Below are positions 26,570 to 35,189 of a stretch of DNA of 64,000 nucleotides, in pieces (position 1 is the first letter of the stretch; every line of letters starts with the position of its first letter). Below the pieces are notes generated by a model. That model had not been told where the DNA came from, made no database searches, and worked only from the letters and a program-made list of their open reading frames with translations. The translations under genes and the position numbers were made by a program. The DNA comes from Bacillus sp. FJAT-26390 (GTDB lineage Bacteria; Bacillota; Bacilli; Paenibacillales; Paenibacillaceae), in NCBI RefSeq assembly GCF_001682865.1, contig NZ_MAQX01000003.1, positions 17,437 to 81,436 on the forward strand, written 5' to 3'.

Positions 26570-26668
26570 TTATTTTTGAAAGGTCTTTCCGTAAGGCGTT
26601 CCTCGATCTGAAAAAGCTTGTGCATGACTTTCTCCTTTAGATACATCTAATCCAATGACAGGGTTCAT
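26570..26668 (-). pseudogene. IS110-family transposase, first about 31 codons only (copy A)
   Basis: MNPVIGLDVSKGESHAQAFS and then DRGTPYGKTF is the N-terminus of an IS110-type transposase (first DEDD Asp in GLDVSKG). Similarity stops after about 31 codons, and the frame closes. This type differs from the 24404 transposase. The upstream leader is preserved (see next entry). Confidence 0.75.
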
Positions 26669-26930
26669 TCCACCACTCCCGATATTATATTCGCCGGCAA
26701 CCCCTAACCTTCTTGTCGTCCACATTATCGCATGTGATTCGGGATCGTGTCCCAACCAGCCTAATCATGGTTTAACAAGTAGGGGAGATGAACTGTATAG
26801 CTCTCGGGATCTAGCTCCCACAGGCAGAAACGTTAGATCCCCGGCTACCGCTATCTTACGATTACACAAAAATGAGGTCCACCAGAAAGATCTGGTGACC
26901 TCATAATACGAACGGGCAGAATAGTTCCAA
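26669..26930 (-). ncRNA. Candidate bridge-RNA leader, copy A
   Basis: About 260 bases upstream of the truncated transposase start align with the leader of copy B (27385-27645). Shared blocks include CGTATTATGAGG at the outer end, TAGCCGGGG in the middle, and the stretch around CATGATTAGGCTGGTTGGGA. A stem-loop at 26873-26903 (TGAGGTC..CCAGA - TCTT - TCTGG..GACCTCA) has a compensating base pair change against copy B. In the IS110 group the bridge RNA comes from this 5' leader. Confidence 0.5.
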
Positions 26931-27062
26931 AATGTAGTAAAATTTAAACAATGACTACATTGATAATCCAATGGGAATAAAACGGGTTTGATAGTATCTG
27001 GAGGAACGTTGATCTGGCTGTCGTTCCTGACAGGAGGATTTGGATTAATAGATTAAAGTCGA

Positions 27063-27091
27063 AGAGGGACTAGTCAGCAGTCCCTCTTTTT
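27063..27091. terminator. Perfect terminator hairpin
   Basis: AGAGGGACT - AGTCAGC - AGTCCCTCT followed by TTTT: a 9-bp perfect stem with a plus-strand T run. On the minus strand it has no clear T run. The gene it served is gone. Confidence 0.75.
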
Positions 27092-27178
27092 AACGATTTT
27101 ACGATCAGCAACGTTATCAAAATCTCCGGTTCGCTCATCATTCGCATTGACGACATTGTACAGGGAGATCGAACCCGA

Positions 27179-27297
27179 TTAACCTAGTTGCTGCGAACCA
27201 TTAAACCACACGGATGTGATCGACAAGGTATCCGAGATATTGGTTGTCGGATCACCGTTTACGAGAATAAGGTCAGCGCGCGCACCTTCGGTAATAC
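27179..27297 (-). pseudogene. C-terminal fragment of an amidohydrolase
   Basis: About 39 codons read GRITEGARADLILVNGDPTT and then NISDTLSITSVWFNG to a stop, the standard ending of metal-dependent amidohydrolases (imidazolonepropionase/prolidase-like group). The rest of the gene is missing: the fragment starts exactly where the IS110 copy B head ends, so the insertion or a deletion from it cut the gene. Confidence 0.7.
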
Positions 27298-27384
27298 GGC
27301 CCCAAAGGGCTTGCCTTTGTCAAAGAAGACTTGTCCATCACTACTTTTACCTTTAGAAATATCCAGACCAATGTCTGGATTCAT
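27298..27384 (-). pseudogene. IS110-family transposase, first about 29 codons only (copy B)
   Basis: MNPDIGLDISKGKSSDGQVF then FDKGKPFG, the N-terminus of an IS110-type transposase, breaks off into amidohydrolase text. It is cut at almost the same codon as copy A, although the two differ in sequence and are therefore not a recent duplication. Confidence 0.7.
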
Positions 27385-27645
27385 AAACACTCTCCCTCTC
27401 ATAAATATTGCCGGTAACCTAAGAACTGCTCATAGTTCCACAACATCGCTTGTTATGCGAGATCTATTCGTCTCAACCAGCTTAAACATGGTTTTTACAA
27501 GTAGGGGGCGATCAGTTTTAGCGACGGGTTCAGACCCAGGGGAACGACCGATCTGCCCCGGCTACTAACAAATACACCACCAAAATAAAAAGTGGTCAAC
27601 CAGTAATAACTGGCTGACCTTATAATACGACGGGAAACGATAGTT
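27385..27645 (-). ncRNA. Candidate bridge-RNA leader, copy B
   Basis: Leader of about 260 bases matching copy A in block order but differing in the loops. The outer stem-loop at 27594-27619 (GGTCA.CCAGT - TATT - ACTGG.TGACC on the minus strand) keeps pairing, with T-A where copy A has A-T. TAGCCGGGG and ACCATGTTTAAGCTGGTTGA correspond to conserved blocks in A. Sequence-variable loops within a conserved frame are what target- and donor-binding loops would look like. Confidence 0.5.
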
Positions 27646-27652
27646 AAAACAT

Positions 27653-27700
27653 AAAGGGTTCCACATATTAGTCATGCATAATATGTAGAACCCTTTATTT
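27653..27700. terminator. Long hairpin, terminator
   Basis: AAAGGGTTC.ACATATTA (27653-27670) pairs with TAATATGT.GAACCCTTT (27679-27696), followed by ATTTTATTT. It isolates the YesN/YesM operon from the debris to its left. Confidence 0.75.
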
Positions 27701-27928
27701 TATTTGATTTCCTTAAGTTTAGGTCTTGATAATTTTCAGTCTAGAAATTTATTTCTTCAAACAACGATATCGAAGCTTCTTTAACGTATCCGAGCGATTT
27801 TACAAGTACCCATTATACACTCAGTAATTCCCATGAGAGTTACCCTATACGCTTCAGACGGAACTGACTGCACATTTTCGTTAAAATCGAGTATAATCGG
27901 TTCGTAATCGGAAAGCGAGGTGGATGTT

Positions 27929-29572
27929 ATGAATAAATTGCTTATCGTTGAAGACGAGAAGGATATTCGCAATGGTTTGCTCAGGCATGAGATATGGAAT
28001 GAATTGGGCTTCGAACGGCTATATGAAGCAGATGACGGATATACGGCTATAGAGATGATTAAGGAGGTTCCTGATATTAGTCTCGTTATTACGGATATCC
28101 GAATGAAAAACTTGTCCGGTCTCGAATTTATACAGAAGCTGTACGAGGAGCTTTCATTTGACGGTAAAGTTATCATAATAAGCGGCTACGATGATTTTCA
28201 GTACGCGCGCAAGGCGATGAGCTATGGAGTAGTCGATTTCTTACTTAAGCCGGTCAACATGGCGGAGCTGAGGGAAGTCGTTATCAAAGCGTTGCTACTC
28301 CTACAGCAAGAGGAGAAACGCCAGAGCAGCCTTAGCATGATAGAAGGCGCTATGCCGAAGCTCAGGGAAAGAATGCTACAGGAAATGGTTGATCGCTCGG
28401 CGAGCGTAAGCCCGGTTCCGCCCAATAAGCAATTGCTGGACCAATATGACATCGGCTGGATCGGCTCAGACAAGTTGGTTATTCTGCTGCTAGAAGCTAA
28501 TAATCTGAAGTCGTATGCGAATCCGGGACTCTCTTCTAAGGAACAGAATAGAATCATGTTTGCAATCGGTAACGTGCTGGAGCATTCGCTGAAGGAACAT
28601 GCCGCGCATGCCGGAAACTATGTGCTGTTCCGCATGATGCCGGGGGACAAATGGATTGGTATCTTTGGCGTTCAGCCAAACGCGCTTTCTGCATTTGAAT
28701 ACTGGATTCGAGAATTCAAATCGACAATGGCCGCCCGGATTAAAAAGTACGTTAAAGTAAGCGCAACAATCATGATTTCGTCCCAAGGAAACTTAAACTC
28801 GCTGCCGGAGCTGTACAAGGAATCGCTCGACAAACTGACCCAGGCCAGAATATACGGAGACGTAGAATCGGAAGGGGAGCTGGAGCTTGAATCGGCCAAT
28901 TTGTTCAGGGATGTTGATCTTCTGCTCGAGCCTAAGGCGTTAGCGGACTTGCTCAAGCATGGAGAAGAACATGATGTGCGGGAGGCCGTGTTGCAGTTTC
29001 CCGTTATGATTCGCGAGTGGGGCGTCGGTATGATGCGCGATTTACACCATCATGTATTTGAATGGCTGTTGGAGGTTTTCGATGAGGCTAGACGGATGGG
29101 CTGGAAGAACGAGGAGTGGAAAAGGAAACCGCTCCTCTTATGGGAGAAGATTGAAGCTTTCGATACGATTCAAGCTCTCCAACAGTTGGTGCTGGACAGC
29201 TTGTTGCAGGTGAACTCTGGGCTGCAAGGGAGTTCCCGCAATCAAATTTTGCAAAAGGCGGAGCAATATATACGGGAGCATTATTCGGAGCCGATCACGG
29301 TGCAGACGATAGCGGATCACGTCTTTGTGTCGCCGGAGTGGCTCAGCACCTTGTTTAAAAAAAACGTCGGCATGACGTTCCTGGATTATGTCACTCATCT
29401 AAGAATGGAAAAAGCAAAGCTGCTGTTACAGGACGTTTCTATGAAAATCTATCAAATCAGCAACGAGGTCGGCTACCGAGACACCGTGTATTTCTCCAAG
29501 CTGTTCAAAAAGAATTTCGGCTGCACGCCGAGGGAATATCGAAACATGAAGGGGATAGACGGTGATGATTAA
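27929..29572 (+). CDS. YesN-type response regulator (AraC output)
   Basis: Regulator of 547 residues. The receiver domain (about 1-120) has phospho-Asp 56 in VITDIRM and Lys in FLLKPVN. A long central domain typical of YesN proteins and a C-terminal AraC-type double helix-turn-helix (SEPITVQTIADHVFVSPEWL and YQISNEVGYRDTVYFSKLF) follow. The ATG at 27929 is preferred over GTG 27920, because GAGG lies 8 bases upstream. The gene overlaps the kinase by 8 bases. It should activate the permease and enzyme genes downstream when the sugar is sensed by its kinase partner. Confidence 0.93.
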   Translation: MNKLLIVEDEKDIRNGLLRHEIWNELGFERLYEADDGYTAIEMIKEVPDISLVITDIRMKNLSGLEFIQKLYEELSFDGKVIIISGYDDFQYARKAMSYGVVDFLLKPVNMAELREVVIKALLLLQQEEKRQSSLSMIEGAMPKLRERMLQEMVDRSASVSPVPPNKQLLDQYDIGWIGSDKLVILLLEANNLKSYANPGLSSKEQNRIMFAIGNVLEHSLKEHAAHAGNYVLFRMMPGDKWIGIFGVQPNALSAFEYWIREFKSTMAARIKKYVKVSATIMISSQGNLNSLPELYKESLDKLTQARIYGDVESEGELELESANLFRDVDLLLEPKALADLLKHGEEHDVREAVLQFPVMIREWGVGMMRDLHHHVFEWLLEVFDEARRMGWKNEEWKRKPLLLWEKIEAFDTIQALQQLVLDSLLQVNSGLQGSSRNQILQKAEQYIREHYSEPITVQTIADHVFVSPEWLSTLFKKNVGMTFLDYVTHLRMEKAKLLLQDVSMKIYQISNEVGYRDTVYFSKLFKKNFGCTPREYRNMKGIDGDD

Positions 29573-31346
29573 GCGTCTGATCAGCTATCCGATGTCAATG
29601 AGGTATCGGTTTATGTTCGTGTTTTTTATTCTGATCGTCGTTCCGTTCGTGCTCGTTGGCTATATCGCCTTATCCAATTCAGAGAAGACGATTTATGCCA
29701 GCAATCTTGATTCCGTCGTGCAATCGGGCAAAAACTTGGACCAGTTTTTTTATTATGTCATGAACGAGCAGGATAAAATTATGGCGTCGGATGATATGCA
29801 GGCGCTGTTCAATCCCATGCTTAATGACCCGCAAGACGAGATCGGCTACACCAACAAGCTGATTTCATTTACCGATACCCTCAATTATTCCAATCGATTG
29901 TTTAAGATTCGATTGTTTCCGCTCGATCCTTCGGAGCATCCGACCTATATGAAATCGACGTATCGGTCTATCGATATGAAGGAGGTTCCATGGTTTGCTG
30001 ATATCGCGACGAATGGCCGTTCGTTCTGGAAAGTATTCGAAACCGCGGATCATCCCAGCTTGTTCGTTCAGGCCACGCTCGGCAGCGTTAAGAGACTCCA
30101 CAGCTTATCGACCTTTGAGCCGCTTGGCATCGTCATTATGGAGATCAGGCCGTCGATTCTGGCGGAATTTATTGATCCGGTGAAGCAATTCGACAATCAG
30201 AGGCTGATGTTAATCAATAAAAATAATCAGATCATCTATAGCACGGATAATCAGTACGGAAGCATCGATAAAGACTTGTGGCAAGTGCTCGAACGTCCGC
30301 TTGTTTCAAAAACGATGGATTACGAAGGATTAAAATCGCTTGTAAACGTTTCCGCCATACTGAGAGATGAGCTTAGGTTGGTCAGCATCGTGCCGCTCAA
30401 AGATCTGAACAATCCGGTTGCCGTGCTTAATAAGCTGACCGTGGCGTTTCTCGTTTTTTATTTTTTGTTATCTTTGTTTCTAGCGGGGTATATTACGATC
30501 AAATATACGAATCCGATTTCCTTGCTCGTTCGGCAAATGAAAATATTGGCCAGAAACAATTTCAAGGAAGACGCGATAACCAATTCGAAGCTGGTCGAAA
30601 GAAGCGATGAGGTAGGATGGCTTTATCGTAGTATGAGCAATATGATCCGGGAAATTAACAAGTTGCTCAAGGAAACAAAAGAATCAGAAAAGAGAAAAAA
30701 ACAGCTTGAATTCCAAGTGCTGGCTTACCAGATCAATCCTCACTTTCTGTATAATACACTGGATACGATACGTTGGAAGGCTGAAGCCCATCATATCGAC
30801 GAAATCAGCGAAATCGTCAGTTCCCTAGGCTCTTTGTTCCGCCTTAGCTTGAACGGGGGAAAGGAATTGACGACCGTGCGAAGAGAGCTGGAGCTACTGG
30901 CATCGTATATTCATATCGAGAAAGTTAGGCAGTCGAGTCTGGTTCGCATCATGTACCGGATAGAAGAGGAAATTCAGCATCTGCCGTTCATGCGTCTTGT
31001 CCTTCAGCCGCTGGTGGAAAACGCGATTCGGCATGGTATTGCGGATAAGGGCGATGCGGGAATGATTCTTGTTCAAGGCAGCCTCGAGAAGGGCGGCATT
31101 TGCTTCCGGATCACCGACAATGGACCGGGAATTCCGGATGATATCAGGCTAACCTTGCTTGATAACGCTAGAGAAACGAGGATCGACTTCGAAGGAGGAT
31201 TGGGACTGATTAATGTGCATGAGCGTTTAAGGCATTACTTCGGAGAGTCCTACGGATTGGAGATTGAAAGCGAGAAAGACAGAGGAACGACGATTGTTCT
31301 TCTGCATCCCGTATTGCCGCTGAATACGACGGATCTAGATATTTAA
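29565..31346 (+). CDS. YesM-type sensor histidine kinase
   Basis: Kinase of 593 residues. A membrane helix (about 15-40), an extracellular sensor domain of about 250 residues, a second helix (about 290-310), HAMP, the His_kinase domain with phospho-His in INPHFLYNTLD, and a HATPase (PLVENAIRHGI, DNGPGIPDD, GGLGLINVHERL) follow in order. Start ATG 29565, with AAGGGG 10 bases upstream; it overlaps the regulator. The extracellular part probably senses the sugar or its binding protein. A strong terminator follows, so the transport operon has its own promoter. Confidence 0.93.
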   Translation: MIKRLISYPMSMRYRFMFVFFILIVVPFVLVGYIALSNSEKTIYASNLDSVVQSGKNLDQFFYYVMNEQDKIMASDDMQALFNPMLNDPQDEIGYTNKLISFTDTLNYSNRLFKIRLFPLDPSEHPTYMKSTYRSIDMKEVPWFADIATNGRSFWKVFETADHPSLFVQATLGSVKRLHSLSTFEPLGIVIMEIRPSILAEFIDPVKQFDNQRLMLINKNNQIIYSTDNQYGSIDKDLWQVLERPLVSKTMDYEGLKSLVNVSAILRDELRLVSIVPLKDLNNPVAVLNKLTVAFLVFYFLLSLFLAGYITIKYTNPISLLVRQMKILARNNFKEDAITNSKLVERSDEVGWLYRSMSNMIREINKLLKETKESEKRKKQLEFQVLAYQINPHFLYNTLDTIRWKAEAHHIDEISEIVSSLGSLFRLSLNGGKELTTVRRELELLASYIHIEKVRQSSLVRIMYRIEEEIQHLPFMRLVLQPLVENAIRHGIADKGDAGMILVQGSLEKGGICFRITDNGPGIPDDIRLTLLDNARETRIDFEGGLGLINVHERLRHYFGESYGLEIESEKDRGTTIVLLHPVLPLNTTDLDI

Positions 31347-31370
31347 CGCTCGGATGCAAGCGAAAGCAGG

Positions 31371-31402
31371 ACGTCCTCCATTTAATGGAGGGCGTTTTTT
31401 TT
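31371..31402 (+). terminator. Terminator after YesN/YesM operon
   Basis: ACGTCCTCCAT - TTA - ATGGAGGGCGT followed by eight T. It separates the two-component genes from the transport operon; the promoter of the latter should lie in 31403-31495. Confidence 0.85.
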
Positions 31403-31511
31403 AGAAATGATGAAAATCCGATTGATTGGTTTTGTATCAGTAAAGCTTAGACTTGTCTCATAGGCAGCTCGGAGAACTCATAGTATTCTTTTTACAGGAG
31501 GGGAACGCGCA

Positions 31512-32453
31512 ATGATGGAGCTGGAAGCAGCAAGGAAACGAAGGAATAATCGAACTTGGAACCTATTTAAATCTCAAATTACACTGCAAATGATGATTTT
31601 ACCATGCATACTGTTTCTCGTTATATTCGCTTATATTCCGCTCGCGGGCAATATAATCGCTTTTCAGGACTTCAAGATCACGTCCGGATTTACAGGGAGC
31701 GAATTTGTCGGATTTAAAAATTTCGCGGAGATGTTTTCGGACCCGAATTTTTATATGGCGATGCGAAACACGGTCATTTTGAGCCTGCTATATTTGTTGG
31801 TGGTCTTTCCAGTGCCGTTGCTGTTCGCGTTGCTAATCCATGAAATTCCGTTTTTGCGGTTTAAAAAGCTCGTGCAAACGACAAGCTACTTGCCCCATTT
31901 TATTTCCTTTGCAATGGTTGCGTCCATGTGGATTATTTTGCTCGACAACAAAGGATTGGTTAATCAATCGCTGCTGTTGCTGGAGATGATCCAGCATCCA
32001 ATTGAGTTTTGGACGGAGCCCGGACTGTTCCGGCCGCTCTCCACGCTCGTTAGTATTTGGAAGGAGACGGGCTGGAGCGCCATTATATTCTTGGCAGCCA
32101 TCGCCGGCATTAATCCGGATCTCTATGAGGCGGCTACGATGGACGGGGCAGGCCGAATCAAAAAGATGATCCATATAACGCTGCCCAATCTCGTTCCGTT
32201 ATTCGCCATTTTATTCATTCTGAAGATTGGCACCTTGTTCAGCGGAAATCTCGATCATTCTATCTTGCTCGGCAATTCGTTTAACAAAGAAACGTCGTAC
32301 GTAATCGAATATTATTCCCTGCAAATGGGGCTCGAACTCACCCGGTATTCATATGCTACGGCCGTCAGTTCGTTCCAGGCCGTCTTGTCTCTGGTTCTTG
32401 TATTGTTCGCTAACTGGTTTTCCGGCAAAGTATCCGGCAACCGATTGTTTTAA
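31512..32453 (+). CDS. Sugar ABC transporter permease (LplB type)
   Basis: Integral membrane permease of 313 residues with about six helices. The N-terminal pattern (LPCILFLVIFAYIPLAGNIIAF) is typical of LplB/YtcP-like oligosaccharide permeases. The EAA loop for ATPase contact reads YEAATMDGAGRIKKMIHITL. AGGAGGGG lies 8 bases before the ATG. It pairs with the next permease and the lipoprotein. No ATPase gene is in the window, so an MsmX-like shared ATPase elsewhere is expected (known for this family). Confidence 0.93.
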   Translation: MMELEAARKRRNNRTWNLFKSQITLQMMILPCILFLVIFAYIPLAGNIIAFQDFKITSGFTGSEFVGFKNFAEMFSDPNFYMAMRNTVILSLLYLLVVFPVPLLFALLIHEIPFLRFKKLVQTTSYLPHFISFAMVASMWIILLDNKGLVNQSLLLLEMIQHPIEFWTEPGLFRPLSTLVSIWKETGWSAIIFLAAIAGINPDLYEAATMDGAGRIKKMIHITLPNLVPLFAILFILKIGTLFSGNLDHSILLGNSFNKETSYVIEYYSLQMGLELTRYSYATAVSSFQAVLSLVLVLFANWFSGKVSGNRLF

Positions 32454-32477
32454 TTCTACTGCATGGGAGTGACTGCG

Positions 32478-33371
32478 ATGCGTTCATCCATTAAGCTAAC
32501 GCTGGAAGATAAGGTTGTGAACGTTACCGTCATAATCATTGGCATTATTGCTTTTCTGGCGACCTTTTATCCGCTTTATTACTTGCTCATCTATTCTTTA
32601 AATGATCCAGTCGATGCGGCCAGCGGCCAGCTATATCTGTTCCCGAGACAATTTACATGGTCCAACTATAGCGTCATTTTTCAAGACGAGCAGCTGCTCC
32701 ATTCTTTTCTCGTCACGGTAGCCCGTACTTTGCTCGGCACACTAACCGGCGTGCTGTTTACGGCAATAGGCGCCTATGCGCTATCAAAGGAGCGGCTGCT
32801 GTTTAGAAAGGTGTATTCCTTGGTTGGACTGGTTACTATGTACGTAAGCGGCGGCTTAATTCCAACCTATCTTCTGCTGCAAAAGCTGCATCTTCTTAAT
32901 TCCTTCTGGGTGTACATCATTCCGGCGATGTTCAATATATTCAATGCGCTACTGTTTATGGCCTTTTTCCGGCAGATGCCGAATGAGCTGGAGGAATCGG
33001 CCAAAGTGGACGGCGGAGGCGACTTTTACATTTTCATGCGAATCATTCTCCCGCTCTCCAAGCCGGTGCTGGCTACCGTTTCCTTGTTTGTCGCGGTTAA
33101 TCATTGGAACGATTGGTTTAGTTCCGCTTACTTTGTTTCTAATCAGGAGCTATGGACGCTGCCTACGATTATCGTGCGCATGTTGTCCGACACGGCCATT
33201 ATAGACAATATGCAGAACTTGCCGCCCAATATGCGGTTGGATCCGTTATCGACATTGCTGGCTATCAAATACGCAACATTAATCGTTACTATTTTACCGA
33301 TTACGCTCGTCTATCCTTTCATACAGAAGTATTTTGTGCAGGGTATGATGGTTGGAGCTATCAAAGCTTAG
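32478..33371 (+). CDS. Sugar ABC transporter permease (LplC type)
   Basis: Second permease of 297 residues, with six helices. VDAASGQLYLFPRQFTWSNY and the C-terminal PFIQKYFVQGMMVGAIKA are characteristic of the LplC/YtcP group. The EAA-like loop is LEESAKVDGGGDFYIFMRI. The internal ATG at 32478 is chosen because GGGAG lies just before it; the ATG at 32463 overlaps this site. It lies 24 bases after the first permease and forms the heterodimeric channel with it. Confidence 0.92.
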   Translation: MRSSIKLTLEDKVVNVTVIIIGIIAFLATFYPLYYLLIYSLNDPVDAASGQLYLFPRQFTWSNYSVIFQDEQLLHSFLVTVARTLLGTLTGVLFTAIGAYALSKERLLFRKVYSLVGLVTMYVSGGLIPTYLLLQKLHLLNSFWVYIIPAMFNIFNALLFMAFFRQMPNELEESAKVDGGGDFYIFMRIILPLSKPVLATVSLFVAVNHWNDWFSSAYFVSNQELWTLPTIIVRMLSDTAIIDNMQNLPPNMRLDPLSTLLAIKYATLIVTILPITLVYPFIQKYFVQGMMVGAIKA

Positions 33372-33440
33372 TTGCGGTATCGAAGGATTGTCTTCGGCAA
33401 GCCTATGATATATAGAAAAAATCAGGGGAGGACGTTTTCA

Positions 33441-35102
33441 ATGAAAAGATCGTTAAGAAGCTTGTCCGCGTTGCTGATTGTCAGTCTGTTAATCTCCGTG
33501 TTCGCGGGATGCGCAAACAATAACAACGGCGGCGCAACGCCGGAAACATCGGCCGAACCGCCCGCGGACAATGGGCAAGCCAGCGATTCACCGTTGACAC
33601 TTGATTTGTATTCCGATCGGGCTTGGTACAGCGATTGGACCGGTGCGGGAGCGAAGAGGATTACAGAAAAGACCGGAATCAGCTTTAATGTCAAGAAGCC
33701 TGTACAAGACGACGGCGACGGCAAAGATATTTCGCTCATGATCGCAAGCAACAGCTTGCCGGACATTATGGTCGTTGACAGAGGAAACAAGATGCTTCAG
33801 CAATTGGTCGAAGGCAATTATTTGTATTCTCTGGATGAGTTGATCGAGCAGTATGCACCTAACCTGCGTAGCATCCTGAACGAGCAGTACGGCGAGGAGC
33901 TGCTCGCCAATTTCAAGGAAGAAGACGGCAAAACCTATAAGCTCATTTCTGGCTATCAAACGACAAAGTATTTGGATGAAGCGAAACTAAACGCCGGTCT
34001 GGCGCCGGTCTGGCTGCCGCAATTCGTCGTCCGCAAAGATTATTACGATGAGATCGGCCGTCCTGACACTTCAAGCCCGGACAAATTTTTGGCCGCGCTT
34101 GAGCAAATGGCTAAAAATCATCCCGACAAAATTCCTTACCTGGGCGACAAGGGGCAGCATTCGAACGATCTGGGCTGGTTCCTACCTCAATTCGGAATCG
34201 CGGACTATTATTTAAACGGAGAGACCGTCCAACATAAAATCAAAGATCCGCAGTGGAAAGAAATGGTGAAGTTCGCCTTCAAGATGGCCGGCAAGGGATT
34301 GCTGACAAAGGAATCATTTGTTAATACCGGAGAAGTTACCGCGCAAAAGGTGGCGGCAGGCGACGTGATCGTATCGGCGTTGAACTCGGCAGCGAAAAAC
34401 AACACGCCTCCAAAGGATAATCCGGACACCAGCTTTGAAATGCTGTCCCCCTTCTCGAGCTATATGTATCCGACCATTCCGAAAGGATGGATGGCGCTTG
34501 TCATTCCGAAAAGCAATAAAAATCCGGAGCGTACGATGAAATTATTGGAATATGCGGCCTCCAAAGAAGGTCAGGCCGACTTTTTCTTCGGCGTGGAGGG
34601 GACGGGAGTAGAGGCGTTCAAAGATTTGGAGAACGGACCGCACTTCTACTATGACAAATCGACGGTGAACAACTATTTCCCGCAAGGCAAACCGACATTT
34701 ACAACTGGATTCAACGATGCGTTGAACAAGGATTGGGGCGGCACGTGGAAACAGGCTGGGCTCGGCGAGCCGATTATGCTGGTGGCGAATTGGGCCGTTT
34801 CGAATACCGTATTCTGGAATCCGCAAGATCAGGAGAAACTGGCTTATGATCAATTAATGGCTCCGAAGATGAAGTTTTTCCCTGAATTCAATTTTGTCAT
34901 CGACAGCGCAAGCGAGCTTGGCGTCATAGAGGCGAAAATAAATACGCTGAGAAGCGACTATTTGCCAAAGCTCGTTTTCGCGGAATCCGAAGAAGAGTTC
35001 GAATCCGTCTTCAGCTTTGTTCTGGACAAGTCGGAAGAGCTCGGGATTGCCAAGCTGGAGGCAGAATATACGAAGCAGTATGCCGACAATATAGCAAAAT
35101 AA
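33441..35102 (+). CDS. Extracellular solute-binding lipoprotein for sugar uptake
   Basis: Substrate-binding lipoprotein of 553 residues. The signal peptide MKRSLRSLSALLIVSLLIS ends in a lipobox (VFAGC), followed by a low-complexity linker and a large type II binding fold of the LplA/extracellular protein 1 family (DIMVVDRGNKMLQQLVEGNY; FEMLSPFSSYMYPTIPKGW). Start ATG 33441, with GGGGAGG 10 bases upstream; the in-frame extension to 33372 lacks a ribosome site. It delivers an oligosaccharide to the two permeases upstream. The glycosidases that follow suggest an alpha-GalNAc/Gal/Fuc-containing substrate (inference). Confidence 0.92.
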   Translation: MKRSLRSLSALLIVSLLISVFAGCANNNNGGATPETSAEPPADNGQASDSPLTLDLYSDRAWYSDWTGAGAKRITEKTGISFNVKKPVQDDGDGKDISLMIASNSLPDIMVVDRGNKMLQQLVEGNYLYSLDELIEQYAPNLRSILNEQYGEELLANFKEEDGKTYKLISGYQTTKYLDEAKLNAGLAPVWLPQFVVRKDYYDEIGRPDTSSPDKFLAALEQMAKNHPDKIPYLGDKGQHSNDLGWFLPQFGIADYYLNGETVQHKIKDPQWKEMVKFAFKMAGKGLLTKESFVNTGEVTAQKVAAGDVIVSALNSAAKNNTPPKDNPDTSFEMLSPFSSYMYPTIPKGWMALVIPKSNKNPERTMKLLEYAASKEGQADFFFGVEGTGVEAFKDLENGPHFYYDKSTVNNYFPQGKPTFTTGFNDALNKDWGGTWKQAGLGEPIMLVANWAVSNTVFWNPQDQEKLAYDQLMAPKMKFFPEFNFVIDSASELGVIEAKINTLRSDYLPKLVFAESEEEFESVFSFVLDKSEELGIAKLEAEYTKQYADNIAK

Positions 35103-35125
35103 AACAAGTATCGACATTGATGTGA

Positions 35126-35167
35126 CCAAGGAGAGGGGCGGCGGGCTTGATGCGTTCCTCTCCTTGG
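35126..35167 (+). other. Intercistronic hairpin after the binding-protein gene
   Basis: CCAAGGAGAGG (35126-35136) pairs perfectly with CCTCTCCTTGG (35157-35167), and no T run follows. It probably stabilises the upstream mRNA or lowers read-through, giving more binding protein than enzyme. Confidence 0.65.
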
Positions 35168-35189
35168 TCATTGGGCGGGAGGCCATGGC

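Noticed and set aside
27781..28176. Minus-strand open frame of 131 codons
   Set aside because: It overlaps the start of the YesN gene and resembles no protein.
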